NCBI GenBank assembly: GCA_024704765.1 | Contig: JAKMXF010000321.1 | Location: 62,001-126,000 of the forward strand | Origin: Oopsacas minuta | Taxonomy: Eukaryota > Porifera > Hexactinellida > Lyssacinosida > Leucopsacidae | DNA: 64,000 nt | Reading direction: 5' to 3' | Shown here: piece by piece, positions 1 through 9,720 of the stretch | Layout of the letters: every line of letters starts with the position of its first letter | Numbering within the stretch: the stretch's first letter is position 1 | The notes under the pieces: model-generated | The model's input: the letters and a program-made list of their open reading frames with translations, nothing else | What the model was told of the DNA's origin: nothing | Databases searched by the model: none | Program-made: the position numbers and the translations under genes

Positions 1-1
1 G

Positions 2-1347
2 AGTATTGATACCATACGTCCCATTAAGGAGTTACACTTTCTAGTAAATAAACAGTTCCCAGAGGCTATAACACAATGTGGAATGTTAACAGAAGTACAC
101 CCTCAGTCCTGTGGTATCACTACTGCTAATAGTCTTAGACTGCTGACTAATGATCCTACAGAGTTTGTGATACATACCAAGAACTCACAAGGTTGTTAGG
201 GTTAAATATTTATACATTTAATTAATTGCTAATAGGGGAACACCGCTGATATTTACCGAGGGTAGGGGTATACAGGAGCCCTCATTATCTCCCGTTATTG
301 TCTATATTTGTAGGAGAGACAATCTACGAGGACTACACCCAGGTAGAGAGCAAGATCAGCGGTCCTACACGCATTAAACCAGTAACACAAGACAACAAAG
401 ACGGTACATACACCGTCCAATTCACACCTGACATTATAGGAAAATATTCAGTAACTGTTACAGTCAATGGAGAAGTTATTCCACAGTGTCCTATGCTTAT
501 GATTGTGTCACGGAACTATTACGAGATAAGTACACCTCTTATACGTGTTAGTGCCACTAAACAGACAGACAAGGGGCCTTATGAGGCGGTATGTGGGGTA
601 GCATGTGACGCTAATGGGAACTTGTACGTAGCAGTCCCTGGTAACAAATGTGCAAAGGTATTTAGCCCAAATGGGAAATTCCTCTACCAAATAGGTAAAG
701 ACAAGCACGATATACGTCCGTACGGTGTAGCCGTCTGCAGGAAAGGACGCGTGTATGTAACGGATCAACAGAAAAACTGTCTAGCAATATTCGATAATGA
801 CGGAGACCTGCTTAATTGTGTTAAAGCAACCCAGAAGGGATACCCAGAGCTGAATAAACCCCTGGGGGTGTGTGTCAATCACGTAGGAGAGATCCTAGTA
901 GCTGATTCAGGGAATAACAGAATAGTTGTATTTGACAGTGACGGATTAGCAAGGAGACAGATAGGGACAGGGGATGTGTTAACTGCTCCCCATGACGTAG
1001 CGACTAACTCTCTAAACCAGATAATTGTCCTAGACAAGGGACAGTTCCGTATAAGTGTATTTGACCCCAAGGGAGAGTTCCTATTCACAATGATACCAGG
1101 AGGTCGTAATGAGGGTTCAATTGGTAAGGGAAGGTTCATCGGGGTCGATAAGGCTGACAACATTCTAGTAACAGACTCATCGACTAACAGCATTAAGATA
1201 TTCTGTATGGATGGTTTATTCTTTGGACAACTGTACTCTCCCAGCGATGAGACCGACCAATTGTCCAAGCCCCTTGGTATAACCGTCAATTCAGAGGGCA
1301 AGATTGTGGTTAGCTATTCGGGGAGCACACGGATAAGCCTATTTTAG
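2..1347 (+). CDS. Filamin-repeat plus NHL-repeat protein, TRIM2/3/71-like, 5' truncated
   Basis: Two exons are visible. Exon 1 reads open from base 2 to about 191 and ends in ..TKNSQG. A GT-AG intron runs from 192 to 313. Exon 2 covers 314-1347 and resumes in frame with ETIYEDYTQVESK. The joined stretch is the end of a filamin/ABP280-type immunoglobulin repeat (..YTVQFTPDIIGKYSVTVTVNGEVIPQCP), followed by about six NHL beta-propeller blades with the repeated pattern GVCV..G.I.VADSGNNRI.VF. The filamin-then-NHL order is that of TRIM2, TRIM3 and TRIM71, which are RNA-binding or ubiquitin-ligase regulators. The RING, B-box and coiled coil, if present, lie upstream of the window. Unlike the other NHL proteins in this window, this one has a filamin domain. 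The family is clear; orthology to one TRIM is not. Confidence 0.85.
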
Positions 1348-1592
1348 ATTTTAATAATTTGTATATTTGTATATTGTTTATATTGAATCTTTTATAAATA
1401 TGAATTCCAATCAACTATCTTCGTAACCAGAGAAATATAAGATCATACACACTATGGATCTGGTCAGAAAATCTGTCTCCGTTTCCATAGTTACCTCGTT
1501 GGTACAGTGGATAATCTGTAGAATATTTAATCCAATAACAAACAATAACAAAAGACAAATAAAACCATATACACCTAAGCTAATAAAATTAA

Positions 1593-3371
1593 TTAACACA
1601 AGAATCTCTTCTTCCCTTCATCTCCCAAATTTCTTCCTTTAGTCTCAAACGGAAGTAAGAAACTAGCAACAGCTGATGCAATAGCTACACCAGCGTATAC
1701 AAATATTGTAGCATAGAAGTTCTCTTTCAGCAGTACAGTTGCTATGAAGGGCGTTATAATAGCCCCTACTCTTGCCATTGTGCTACAAAGCGCGAGAGCT
1801 GAAGCCCGTATTCGAGTGGGGTAGGCCTCTGGGGTGTATACATAGGCTGCTTGGAATGCACCCGTAATACAGCCCCTGATAGCAAATAAGAACACAGTCT
1901 TAATAATCTTATCATTAAACCCGGTACATAATAATAACAGGAAGTAGAAAACAGCTGATAACCCGAATTCTGACGTCATCGTTAACTTCCTGCCTATCAG
2001 ATCACTTAGTAAAAGTGTCGCGAAAAGTCCGGGGAATTCCGCGATAGATGTGACTAGGAATTCTAAATAATCTTCACTAGTGAGTACCTTACAAGTGTTA
2101 GGTGTGTTAGTAGCATTCGTGATACCACAATGGTTGTCATATACGAATAACTCAGTTGTAACTAGTACAGCTCCGTAGTAACCGAAACCAGAACCAAACC
2201 ATACTATTAATAGTATCAATGTGGTTAGGAAATACTCTTTAGAGAATAGTTCTAGAAAGTTACCTCTCTGGCCTATCTTAGGGAGCGAAATAGGAGCGGT
2301 GGGTGCTGATGAATCCTCCTCGGTCTCGTCACTCTCTGTGTCCAGAATTGGTGCCTCTTCTCCAGTAGACATGTCCCTCTTGTGAGCTACAAGTTGCCCT
2401 GGAGGCAGCTGTCTGCAATTCTGTTTAGCAGCTGCCACCAGAACCTTATAGGCTCTCTCTGGTTCATTGCTAGCTAGGAGGTACCTGGGACTATCTGGTA
2501 CAAATGGGAAGTAGAAGAGGACCAATAGGATAGGGATGGCAGAGAACCCGACTAAATACCTCCAACCTAATGTGTCCATCACAAGAAGTGCAAGTAATGC
2601 CTCGAAACAGGAACCAACTGCCCAAGCAAACTCTAACATAACAATACAAGGAGAACGAAATCTGATTGGTAGAAACTCTGAGTAATATGTGACCGCTTGA
2701 GGGGAAGCGCTAATACAACCACCGACACAAAACCTTACCACTAGCAGCCACGCGTAGGTGGGTACCAGTGATGTCATGAGTCCAAAGTATACAACGAAGA
2801 ATGAGCTTAACCATAAGGTCCTTCTCCTGCCATATCTAGTGTTAAAATGGGATTAATCACTCATTCAACTAATAGAATGTCAGAATCTGATTGGTGAAAA
2901 TATTAATAATAGAAATTTCATAACAACAGGACAGCATCTACACCCTATAATGTCCCCACTGACAAAATTCCAAGTCAATCTTCCCTAGCAACAGGGAGTA
3001 TAACACCTCTTAACTTACCTATCAGAGAGAATTCCAAAAGGAGGAGATCCTAGCATCATTCCAATGAACACTACCGTTGTTATCATAGCCTCCTCATAGG
3101 TAGAGAGGGACCATTGACACTGTACCGCAGGGGCTAGTACTGCTAACATCATCATCTCCATAGCATCTGCCATCCAGACCAGAGCTGAGAAGACAGATAA
3201 CCGAAGTTGGAACATTCCAAATCCAATTTTCTCGATTGCCTCATCTACTGTGAATTCCAATTTTTCCCCCGGGGTAGGGGATACGGGGGTACTGGGCTTG
3301 TTAGGTGTGAATAGGACCTCTTCTCTTAGCTTAGAGTAGCTAACAGAATTTTGACATTCTGTCTCAGTCAT
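1593..3371 (-). CDS. SVOP/SV2-related major facilitator transporter
   Basis: Two exons on the minus strand: 3371-3019 and 2835-1593. The AG|GTAAG donor and TAG| acceptor join to give DRYGRRRTLW, the MFS loop 2-3 signature. The product is about 530 residues, close to vertebrate SVOP. The N-terminus (EKIGFGMFQLRLSVF, then WMADAMEMMMLAVLAP) is highly characteristic of synaptic vesicle 2-related proteins. The second half carries a cytoplasmic acidic loop (DTESDETEEDSS), then further membrane segments, a second MFS-type loop (SDLIGRK) and a C-terminal FETKGRNLG motif typical of sugar/organic-cation transporter relatives. Twelve membrane helices are expected. The substrate is unknown, as for SVOP itself. 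The gene is tail-to-tail with the upstream NHL gene, about 245 bases apart. Confidence 0.87.
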
Positions 3372-3626
3372 TCTTCTAATAAACTACAAGTAACTTATCC
3401 ATGGTTCAATGTGATTATTCTATTCATTGACAGATTGAATGTAATAAATTTGTTTGTCACCTTGAAATTGCAGAATACAGTATACTCTAATTAATTGGCT
3501 CACATGCTAATACACCTGACCCGTCTGACCCGATTACTCTATAGATCTCTCCTTAACAAACCTCTTGTGAGCACGAGAGTAGACACACACACAGCTGATA
3601 TACTAATACAGTATGTTACCCTGTCA

Positions 3627-3747
3627 CAGCGGTCCACACCTTTTCACCCAAGGCCCTTATTCCAATTTTACACATTCTGTGGTGACGACCCCCTGCTCTC
3701 GTTTGTGGACCCCCAAGAGGTCCATGAAGCCAGGTTGGGAACAGCTG
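3627..3747. mobile_element. hAT-like MITE, 'CAGCGGT..' family
   Basis: The left end CAGCGGTCCACACCTTTT faces a right end whose reverse complement is CAGCTGTTCCCAACCTGG, giving imperfect terminal inverted repeats. The interior (GTGGACCCCCAAGAGGTCC) recurs in related fragments at about 20066-20189, 40731-40797, 59459-59615 and 60970-61044. The flanks CCCTGTCA and CCCTTTAA are a weak 8-base target duplication. It is too short to encode a transposase. Confidence 0.6.
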
Positions 3748-3889
3748 CCCTTTAAGATACTTCTATGAGTTGTGTACAAATATAATACTTTGGGTGACAT
3801 TTCAAAATTCAATGATTTAATTCTATTTTTTGAAAGATAATATTTACATTAGAAACATCTGATGGAGCTTGAAAGAAATGGCCTTAAAA

Positions 3890-4235
3890 CAGGGCGACCA
3901 GACGTCCTTTTTTGCCCTTTTTTTACCCTGGATTCTAATGACTCTTTAATTAACACGGATATCCATAGAGTGGATTGTAACTTACCGTATATCCTTATTG
4001 ATTCTCTCTTCAGAATCTATAATTCATAAGTCGGGTTCATTATTCTTACCTCACTTTATTACGTATTGTATAACAATATTACTAATTCTGTTTTGTTTCC
4101 TTACTCTATTGACGTAATATCTAGTTTCATAGGTTAGCATGTATTGTTATCGTTCAAAGTTCAGTGATCTACGTATACATTGTATATCATAGAAAAAGTG
4201 TCCTGTTTTTATAACGAAGACATCTGGTCACCCTG
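3890..4235. mobile_element. hAT-like MITE with exact 8-bp target duplication
   Basis: A 346-base element. The left end is CAGGGCGACCAGACGTCC and the right end is ACATCTGGTCACCCTG, whose reverse complement is CAGGGTGACCAGATGT, so the terminal inverted repeats match well. It is bounded by identical CCTTAAAA at 3882-3889 and 4236-4243, the 8-base duplication expected of hAT-superfamily insertion. It has no coding capacity and is therefore non-autonomous. The exact duplication suggests a fairly young insertion. Confidence 0.85.
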
Positions 4236-4424
4236 CCTTAAAAGGACATTTATGGGATAAATATTATTAACCCATAATATCGCAAGAACAAACATCAAAA
4301 GAAAAACTTGTTTGCTAATATTTGTTAAATGTCAACAAAACAATATTTTAGAGGATTTTCAGTTAATCTCTAAACTTATTTACACTTCGGGGTAAAGATT
4401 CGGGTTCGGGTCGAATTCTGTACC

Positions 4425-4485
4425 CAGCGGTTTCCAACCTTTTTGCCCTTTAAGATACTTCTATGAATTGTGTACAAATATGGAT
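4425..4485. mobile_element. Solo end of the CAGCGGT hAT-like family with duplicated flank
   Basis: The end CAGCGGTTTCCAACCTTTTTG is followed directly by the same roughly 37 bases (starting GCCCTTTAAGATACTTCTAT) that follow the full element at 3747. This looks like a duplicate of the element and its flank with the element interior deleted. Confidence 0.55.
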
Positions 4486-4707
4486 TCATCATTATAATCA
4501 TACCCGGTTCTAAACGGGGCCAATAGACCCATTTGTGTCCCGCATGATCTCAAAATTTGTATCACAGTTTATAGGAGTGAATCCACAAAATGTGTTAGAT
4601 TGGTATAAGAGATAATAATAGGAACATAGCCCGCCAAATATGAAACAGTTATAAATAGCCAATTTACAAACAAATAAACTAATAAGAAGAATCTGTGAAT
4701 AATTAAA

Positions 4708-4737
4708 TTGTTGTTGTTGTTGTTGTTGTTGTTGTTT
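4708..4737. repeat. (AAC/GTT)n microsatellite
   Basis: About ten tandem GTT units on the plus strand in a non-coding spacer. Confidence 0.9.
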
Positions 4738-5146
4738 GGATTCTGATATTTGTGTAATATATTAACAGAGCAACCAAACAAGTAAACATCAAGTTACTTG
4801 TTTACAAGATAAACGGAATATTAAGCTATTCAACTAGGTGTTACAATATGATTAAAGAATTCTACTTAACCCAAAATGTGTCATTAATTAAGCTCATATC
4901 TGTGAGGCCTGATATGGCCACAATTTACAGAATGCCCTCTAGCCATTTTGGCGCCATTTTAAATGTTTAAAAATAAAGAAAACAATAAACAAAGGTACAA
5001 ACTCCACGCGTCAGAATTCGACAGAGATTCTTAACATTCCAAAATATGGATTCTGCCATATCAAGTCGACACAATTTGAATGGTTTCAGATATGGACAAT
5101 TTTAGTTTATAAGAGTGACAAAAAATATTCATACATTATTTCTAAA

Positions 5147-5932
5147 ATGTGTAGCTGTACATTTTGCAGGATCTTCTTAGCTTTGCTGCTAATCATATTA
5201 AACATAGTTGGACTATGCTTGGGGGCATTCTTGGTGATTGGTTCAGGTATCCTCTTGGCCAATATGACCGAAATTGGACTGTTTACAACCGGGATAGAGT
5301 CCCCGCTGATTTCGTGTATAATCGCTGGGGCCTTTCTAATAATCCTCGCGGGGGTAGCAATCCTGGGGGCATTTCTGTCCTGTCTGGGGAGTAACGTGAT
5401 CGCCAGATGGATCGCTACTATACTCCTACTCATGTACATTGGAACAATGATAGTTCTAATTCTACTAGAACTAGGGGCTACAATCGCCCTCGCAGTATCC
5501 AGACGGGAGATCATCCACACAGCAGGTGATTGGTACACATTACAATTACAAGACCATGTGACAGAAGATAACAAGGACTACATCCAACGGATCGACGCCC
5601 TACAGTACCATTTTATATGTTGCGGGTTCCATGGTCCAAATGATTACAAAAACACCTCGTTAGGAAGTATGGGGAGTCTACCCAACAGCTGTTGCATGCC
5701 AAACATTACAATAGCAACAATGTATAACTCTACATGTCATTTCAATTCCTCTACACTCATAGACACAGGGTGTCGTGTCCGTTTAGAAATGTATATAGAT
5801 GCTAATGTGATACCACTCAGTGTGGCAGGTGGCATACTACTTGTGGCAGAGATAGTATGTGTCGTAATTCCTATTATACTTATCGTTGTCATGTGTATTT
5901 CAGCTAGTAGGGATGGATATATGGAAGCTTGA
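5147..5932 (+). CDS. Tetraspanin
   Basis: A single exon of 261 residues. There are four hydrophobic segments at about residues 9-38, 52-85, 87-115 and 221-250. A large extracellular loop lies between the third and fourth. The loop contains the tetraspanin signature CCG (in FICCGFHGPNDYKN), a PNSCC pair and a later single Cys (TGCR), matching the six-cysteine pattern, and has several N-glycosylation sequons (NTS, NIT, NST, NSS). The N-terminus begins with a short cytoplasmic Cys-rich stretch (MCSCTFC), plausible palmitoylation sites. Tetraspanins organise membrane microdomains and bind integrins and proteases. The partner here is unknown and I cannot assign an orthologue. A candidate AATAAA polyadenylation signal lies at 5998-6003. 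Confidence 0.9.
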   Translation: MCSCTFCRIFLALLLIILNIVGLCLGAFLVIGSGILLANMTEIGLFTTGIESPLISCIIAGAFLIILAGVAILGAFLSCLGSNVIARWIATILLLMYIGTMIVLILLELGATIALAVSRREIIHTAGDWYTLQLQDHVTEDNKDYIQRIDALQYHFICCGFHGPNDYKNTSLGSMGSLPNSCCMPNITIATMYNSTCHFNSSTLIDTGCRVRLEMYIDANVIPLSVAGGILLVAEIVCVVIPIILIVVMCISASRDGYMEA

Positions 5933-5997
5933 ATGTTTTTGTTTGTTTGTTTATATTTATCTTCATTTCGTATTTATTTATGATCTTATATCAGTGA

Positions 5998-6003
5998 AAT
6001 AAA
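5998..6003 (+). promoter_or_regulatory. Candidate polyadenylation signal of the tetraspanin gene
   Basis: AATAAA lies 66 bases after the tetraspanin stop codon and is the first such hexamer downstream. Confidence 0.5.
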
Positions 6004-6224
6004 GTATTCTGTATTGTTTGTTGTTTACCCGAGCGAGTGTCAAACGAATACACATAATAATAATAAACAGTTAGACAAATCAGATTGAAGGATTGTTTGT
6101 TTGTTTGTAGATTTGTTTGTTTACTCTGAACCATGAGCACATAACACTAACCCACTCAAAACAATAACTTTACATTAATAAAACAAACAATATAATTAAA
6201 GATACAAACATCAAAACATTCCAA

Positions 6225-9200
6225 TCATGCAATATTAAACCCTTGAGTATTCCTTATAGCATAGAGTAGTTTCTGTTTAAGCTCTTCATAACTTGAATAT
6301 CTGGGAATATCCAGACGGTTAAAACACGTATGAGATTCTGGGAGACCTTCTCCGTAAATCAATCGTATCGTGAACCTCTGTACGTGTCCATGGGTGCTTG
6401 TGAGTCCCTGGAAACCGTTTAGGGGAATGGAACTTGATCCTGTTATGAATTGTAGCAATCTGAGTCTGTCTTCATTTTCAAATTCCTCAACAGCCCTCCA
6501 GAAATTTTTAACAACAGGATTATGTTCACTGATACCTGAACTATAATGAGTGTTCTCCTTCCAGTCAGTAAGGTCTATCTCTACCGATCCACTAATGAGC
6601 CACTCCAGCTCAGAGGCGTCAAATCTTTTCAACATTTTAAGGGGGACAATCTCTCGTACTCCACTGACCAATGAGATTGTCTGCTTCTCTACGTCGTGTG
6701 ACATTCTACTCTTCAACATTAAATCCACATATTTTTGTTTGTTTTTATTATTCACACCTATCTGTTGTCCATCTTTCATGAGATTTATGGTCCTCACCTC
6801 TCCAAATGGGAGCTCCTCTTGGTACGAGAAGGTTAGGTACAAATCCTCAGTGTCATTATTAGAGAGGACATATTTTAGTGACTGATGCATAGTCGGGTCG
6901 ACCGCTTCGAGGTCACTAAGGACAAATTGCTCATCTAAAATGGGTTTAGTAATGGCCCGAGAGAAGAACACATCCATTAATTGTTGTTGTACCAAAGCAA
7001 GCCCAATTAATCGACCAGCAAATCGAAACCATAAATTCCAGTTTCGTATTTTACTGCTGGTTTTCTGTATTTGTACATTATAACTACCATCAGCTGAGTA
7101 CTCAAATAGACCGTAGGAAGGATTAAATAATTCATGAGAGAGATAGAAAAAGAATTCCTTTATGAGTCCTCCTTCATCAATACCGTCCTCTGTGTCATAA
7201 TTAACTCGAATGTGTCGTCTTCTGAGTTTAATAGCAGGTGTTTGCATCAGCTGTTGAAATGCACTGGTTAGGAAAGTAGTGCGGTTAAGATAGAATGTTA
7301 AAGTGTCCCATGAATGGTCGTAACCTTTCTCATTCAATTCGTTCCAGAACTTTGTGGCCTTCTTCATAAACTGTCCCTTTTCAGCATGTAATTGTGTCGT
7401 TGTGTTGGTGGCACTTACCGCTACCCTCTCTGAATGTGTCCGACGGATCTGTCGTGGGTTATAGACCTCTATCTCTTGGTCTACCATACTCAAAAAGTGC
7501 GCTAATATCTCAGAATTCTGGTGCCTCTCCAATCCATCTTGTCCTCTGTTCCCTACCTCCCGTATAATGGACCTCAATTCAGGTGTCGCGAATTCTCCCA
7601 TCACATTTGAAACAACAGTAAATATGTCATCACGTCTGAGGAATGCAATTAACCTCTCTGTTGGCTCAAGTTCTACAAGCTCCCCATCAGGTTCCAGATC
7701 CCCATCAAACACCTCCTCTTGGTCCAACACCCCCCCTGCTATCCTCCTGTTGTTGCTGATCCTCTGTGGGATACCCTCCTGGGTGGTGGTCAAGGTTTCA
7801 ACACCTTTTTGTGGCAGACGTGGGTCCACAAATGTGACGAATCTTTGTTCGTGATTTACGAAAACTCTCTCTTTCATTTTTGATATTTTCATTTCCCAAT
7901 CTTTCGGGAAATCTGCGTTAGTGTCAGCCATGCTATTCAGGAATGTGACTAAAGTGGAAGACCTGTGCCACTTTAGATAGGTGTTAGGATTGTGTCGTAT
8001 TTCCTGTACAATGGCTAAAAGTTTCAAATCACTGAACAGATACTTAGAATTCCCTCTCTTCTCTAGAAACACAAATAAATCCTTTCTCAACAGGAATATT
8101 ACTCCAGGATTCTCTTTAACTACAGGGTCGACACTTTGTGGCACAATGACAGACTGTCTCTTCTTCCTGAAGGAACTAAATCTGGGTAGAGAGGAGAACA
8201 GGTCCCTCATGGAGTCCCTGGTAAAGGAGAGCGAGTCCATGGTAAAGGAGAACGACCCCCTGGACAATACGGAACCAGATCTTTTCCCTTCTGTGTCCTC
8301 CTGTCTGCTAGGTGTGAATTCTCCACTATTCTCAATACATTGCGTACGAAGCGTTACCATAGTTTCCTCTGTGGAATTCTCCAATGATTTATTTGATTTA
8401 TATCTACTCAACATTCTCTGTTCGTATCTGAGCCTCTCCTCATCTAAATCAGAGGTGATATTAATCGGAACTAACTCTATCGGATCGAGGGATGTTGTTT
8501 CAAGGGGTCGGGATAGAGGGAACTTGAGATTATAGAGGGCAGCAGTGAACTCTTCTGTCAGGCCAGCTGATATATTCGGTAAAGTCAGAGGTGAAATATG
8601 GATAGATTCTCCACAAGTGGAAAATTCAAGAGGTGATAATTCTACACTAAGTGGTTCTAGTTGTTCAGAGGGTTTAGATGACAATTTTTCAGCCTCATCG
8701 GTTGCTGGGGATGAACACGCAGGGCTAGATACGGATTGTGCGAATGGAATGCGAGCGAGTGAATTATTGATAGGACTATAAGAGATTGGATTGGCTTGTT
8801 TTATGAAGAAAAGTGTGAAAAAAATTCTTCCCAAACTCTTATTTTCTATTTTCAAATCTAAATCTATTTTCTTGGTCTCTCCAGGTGTAAAATGTGGCGC
8901 GAGACACAATTCCACTTTCCCTAACAACCTGTAAGTGTCCGCATCGGTATTTTCTAGACACAGTGCTTCAATAGCCAATGAATCTTCAGCATTTGCAGAC
9001 AGGTTATGAATCAAATCTGAGCGCCAACTAATTTCCCCGCCTAAAGATGTTTTCAGCAATAAGATCTTAGCCAATGGGATTGCTAGCTCATTCCCCGCCA
9101 GTTTAATATCTAAATATAGCACATGGATATCGTTTTGGGGACTATGGAATTCTTTTATGACAATATCGCTAATGTGCATATTATGTCGAAGTGGCACGCT

Positions 9201-9632
9201 AGAGTACTGAGGATGTACCACTGTAATTGTGTCGCTAGTTGCCAACAATTCACTTTGGAAACTGTAATACCGGAAACAGCAGGGGGTTTCTGATTCAGTG
9301 AATGACTCAGGATTAATCCTCCAACGAAGCATACCGGCTTTCTGGACACATGGACCTCTTTTCTTGAACTCCAGGTAGTCAAAGGGACCTGTCGCCTCCA
9401 AGGGGTACATACCTAGCCAATCCTGTGTATCAGTGGGTCTATTAACGAGCCAACTAATATTCAGGGTCTGTCCTACCGTAACACGAGAAGAGGACAGATA
9501 TATATAAGAGGAACTGGGCTCATCAGTGTCACCCCCTAGCATTTTATCCGCGGATAAGGATGTGGCTAGTTGCGGGAATGGGACGGAGACAGGTGGCAGA
9601 GGTGGTAGCGACACATTCATACAAGTTGCCAT
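6225..9632 (-). CDS. HECW1/HECW2-like (NEDL) HECT E3 ubiquitin ligase, intronless
   Basis: A single uninterrupted coding exon. I start at the internal Met at 9632 (MATCMNVSLPP), giving 1135 residues. The open frame continues 26 codons upstream to 9710, but that part is a low-complexity hydrophobic string that looks like translated AT-rich leader. In order: the HECW N-terminal domain (VGQTLNISW..DWLGMYP..FDYLEFKKRG..CFRYY); a C2-like strand-rich region; a serine-rich linker; the HECW helical box (LVTFLNSMADT); one WW domain ending FVDPRLP, which like HECW WW2 lacks the second Trp; and a HECT domain with DEGGLIKEFFF..NPSYGLFEYS. The catalytic Cys is in HTCFNRLD, codon 6324-6326. The first HECW WW domain is not visible. 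It transfers ubiquitin from E2 to substrates; substrates are unknown. Confidence 0.86.
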   Translation of the reverse strand: MATCMNVSLPPLPPVSVPFPQLATSLSADKMLGGDTDEPSSSYIYLSSSRVTVGQTLNISWLVNRPTDTQDWLGMYPLEATGPFDYLEFKKRGPCVQKAGMLRWRINPESFTESETPCCFRYYSFQSELLATSDTITVVHPQYSSVPLRHNMHISDIVIKEFHSPQNDIHVLYLDIKLAGNELAIPLAKILLLKTSLGGEISWRSDLIHNLSANAEDSLAIEALCLENTDADTYRLLGKVELCLAPHFTPGETKKIDLDLKIENKSLGRIFFTLFFIKQANPISYSPINNSLARIPFAQSVSSPACSSPATDEAEKLSSKPSEQLEPLSVELSPLEFSTCGESIHISPLTLPNISAGLTEEFTAALYNLKFPLSRPLETTSLDPIELVPINITSDLDEERLRYEQRMLSRYKSNKSLENSTEETMVTLRTQCIENSGEFTPSRQEDTEGKRSGSVLSRGSFSFTMDSLSFTRDSMRDLFSSLPRFSSFRKKRQSVIVPQSVDPVVKENPGVIFLLRKDLFVFLEKRGNSKYLFSDLKLLAIVQEIRHNPNTYLKWHRSSTLVTFLNSMADTNADFPKDWEMKISKMKERVFVNHEQRFVTFVDPRLPQKGVETLTTTQEGIPQRISNNRRIAGGVLDQEEVFDGDLEPDGELVELEPTERLIAFLRRDDIFTVVSNVMGEFATPELRSIIREVGNRGQDGLERHQNSEILAHFLSMVDQEIEVYNPRQIRRTHSERVAVSATNTTTQLHAEKGQFMKKATKFWNELNEKGYDHSWDTLTFYLNRTTFLTSAFQQLMQTPAIKLRRRHIRVNYDTEDGIDEGGLIKEFFFYLSHELFNPSYGLFEYSADGSYNVQIQKTSSKIRNWNLWFRFAGRLIGLALVQQQLMDVFFSRAITKPILDEQFVLSDLEAVDPTMHQSLKYVLSNNDTEDLYLTFSYQEELPFGEVRTINLMKDGQQIGVNNKNKQKYVDLMLKSRMSHDVEKQTISLVSGVREIVPLKMLKRFDASELEWLISGSVEIDLTDWKENTHYSSGISEHNPVVKNFWRAVEEFENEDRLRLLQFITGSSSIPLNGFQGLTSTHGHVQRFTIRLIYGEGLPESHTCFNRLDIPRYSSYEELKQKLLYAIRNTQGFNIA

Positions 9633-9720
9633 GCTAATATGTAAGCAAATATTAATCAAAATGCAAATCAACAATAATAAAAACAAAGTTATAAAAATAC
9701 AAAATAGCAAACAATAACAA

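Larger units (their letters stand above)
3372..5146. other. Transposon-rich intergenic spacer
   Basis: I see no supported gene here. The stretch holds a hAT-like MITE with an exact 8-base target duplication (3890-4235), a second hAT-like element (about 3627-3747), a solo end of the same family at about 4425, and an (AAC)n microsatellite at about 4708-4737. The short frame at 3495-3755 overlaps the second element and has no recognisable protein features. Confidence 0.7.

Noticed and set aside
1411-1642. Overlapping 62-codon frames on both strands
   Set aside because: AT-rich 3' flanking sequence between two tail-to-tail genes; no domain features.
9633-9710. N-terminal hydrophobic signal anchor on the HECW-like protein
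   Set aside because: The string is AT-rich low complexity upstream of a better start, and HECW ligases are not membrane-anchored there; I treat it as untranslated leader.
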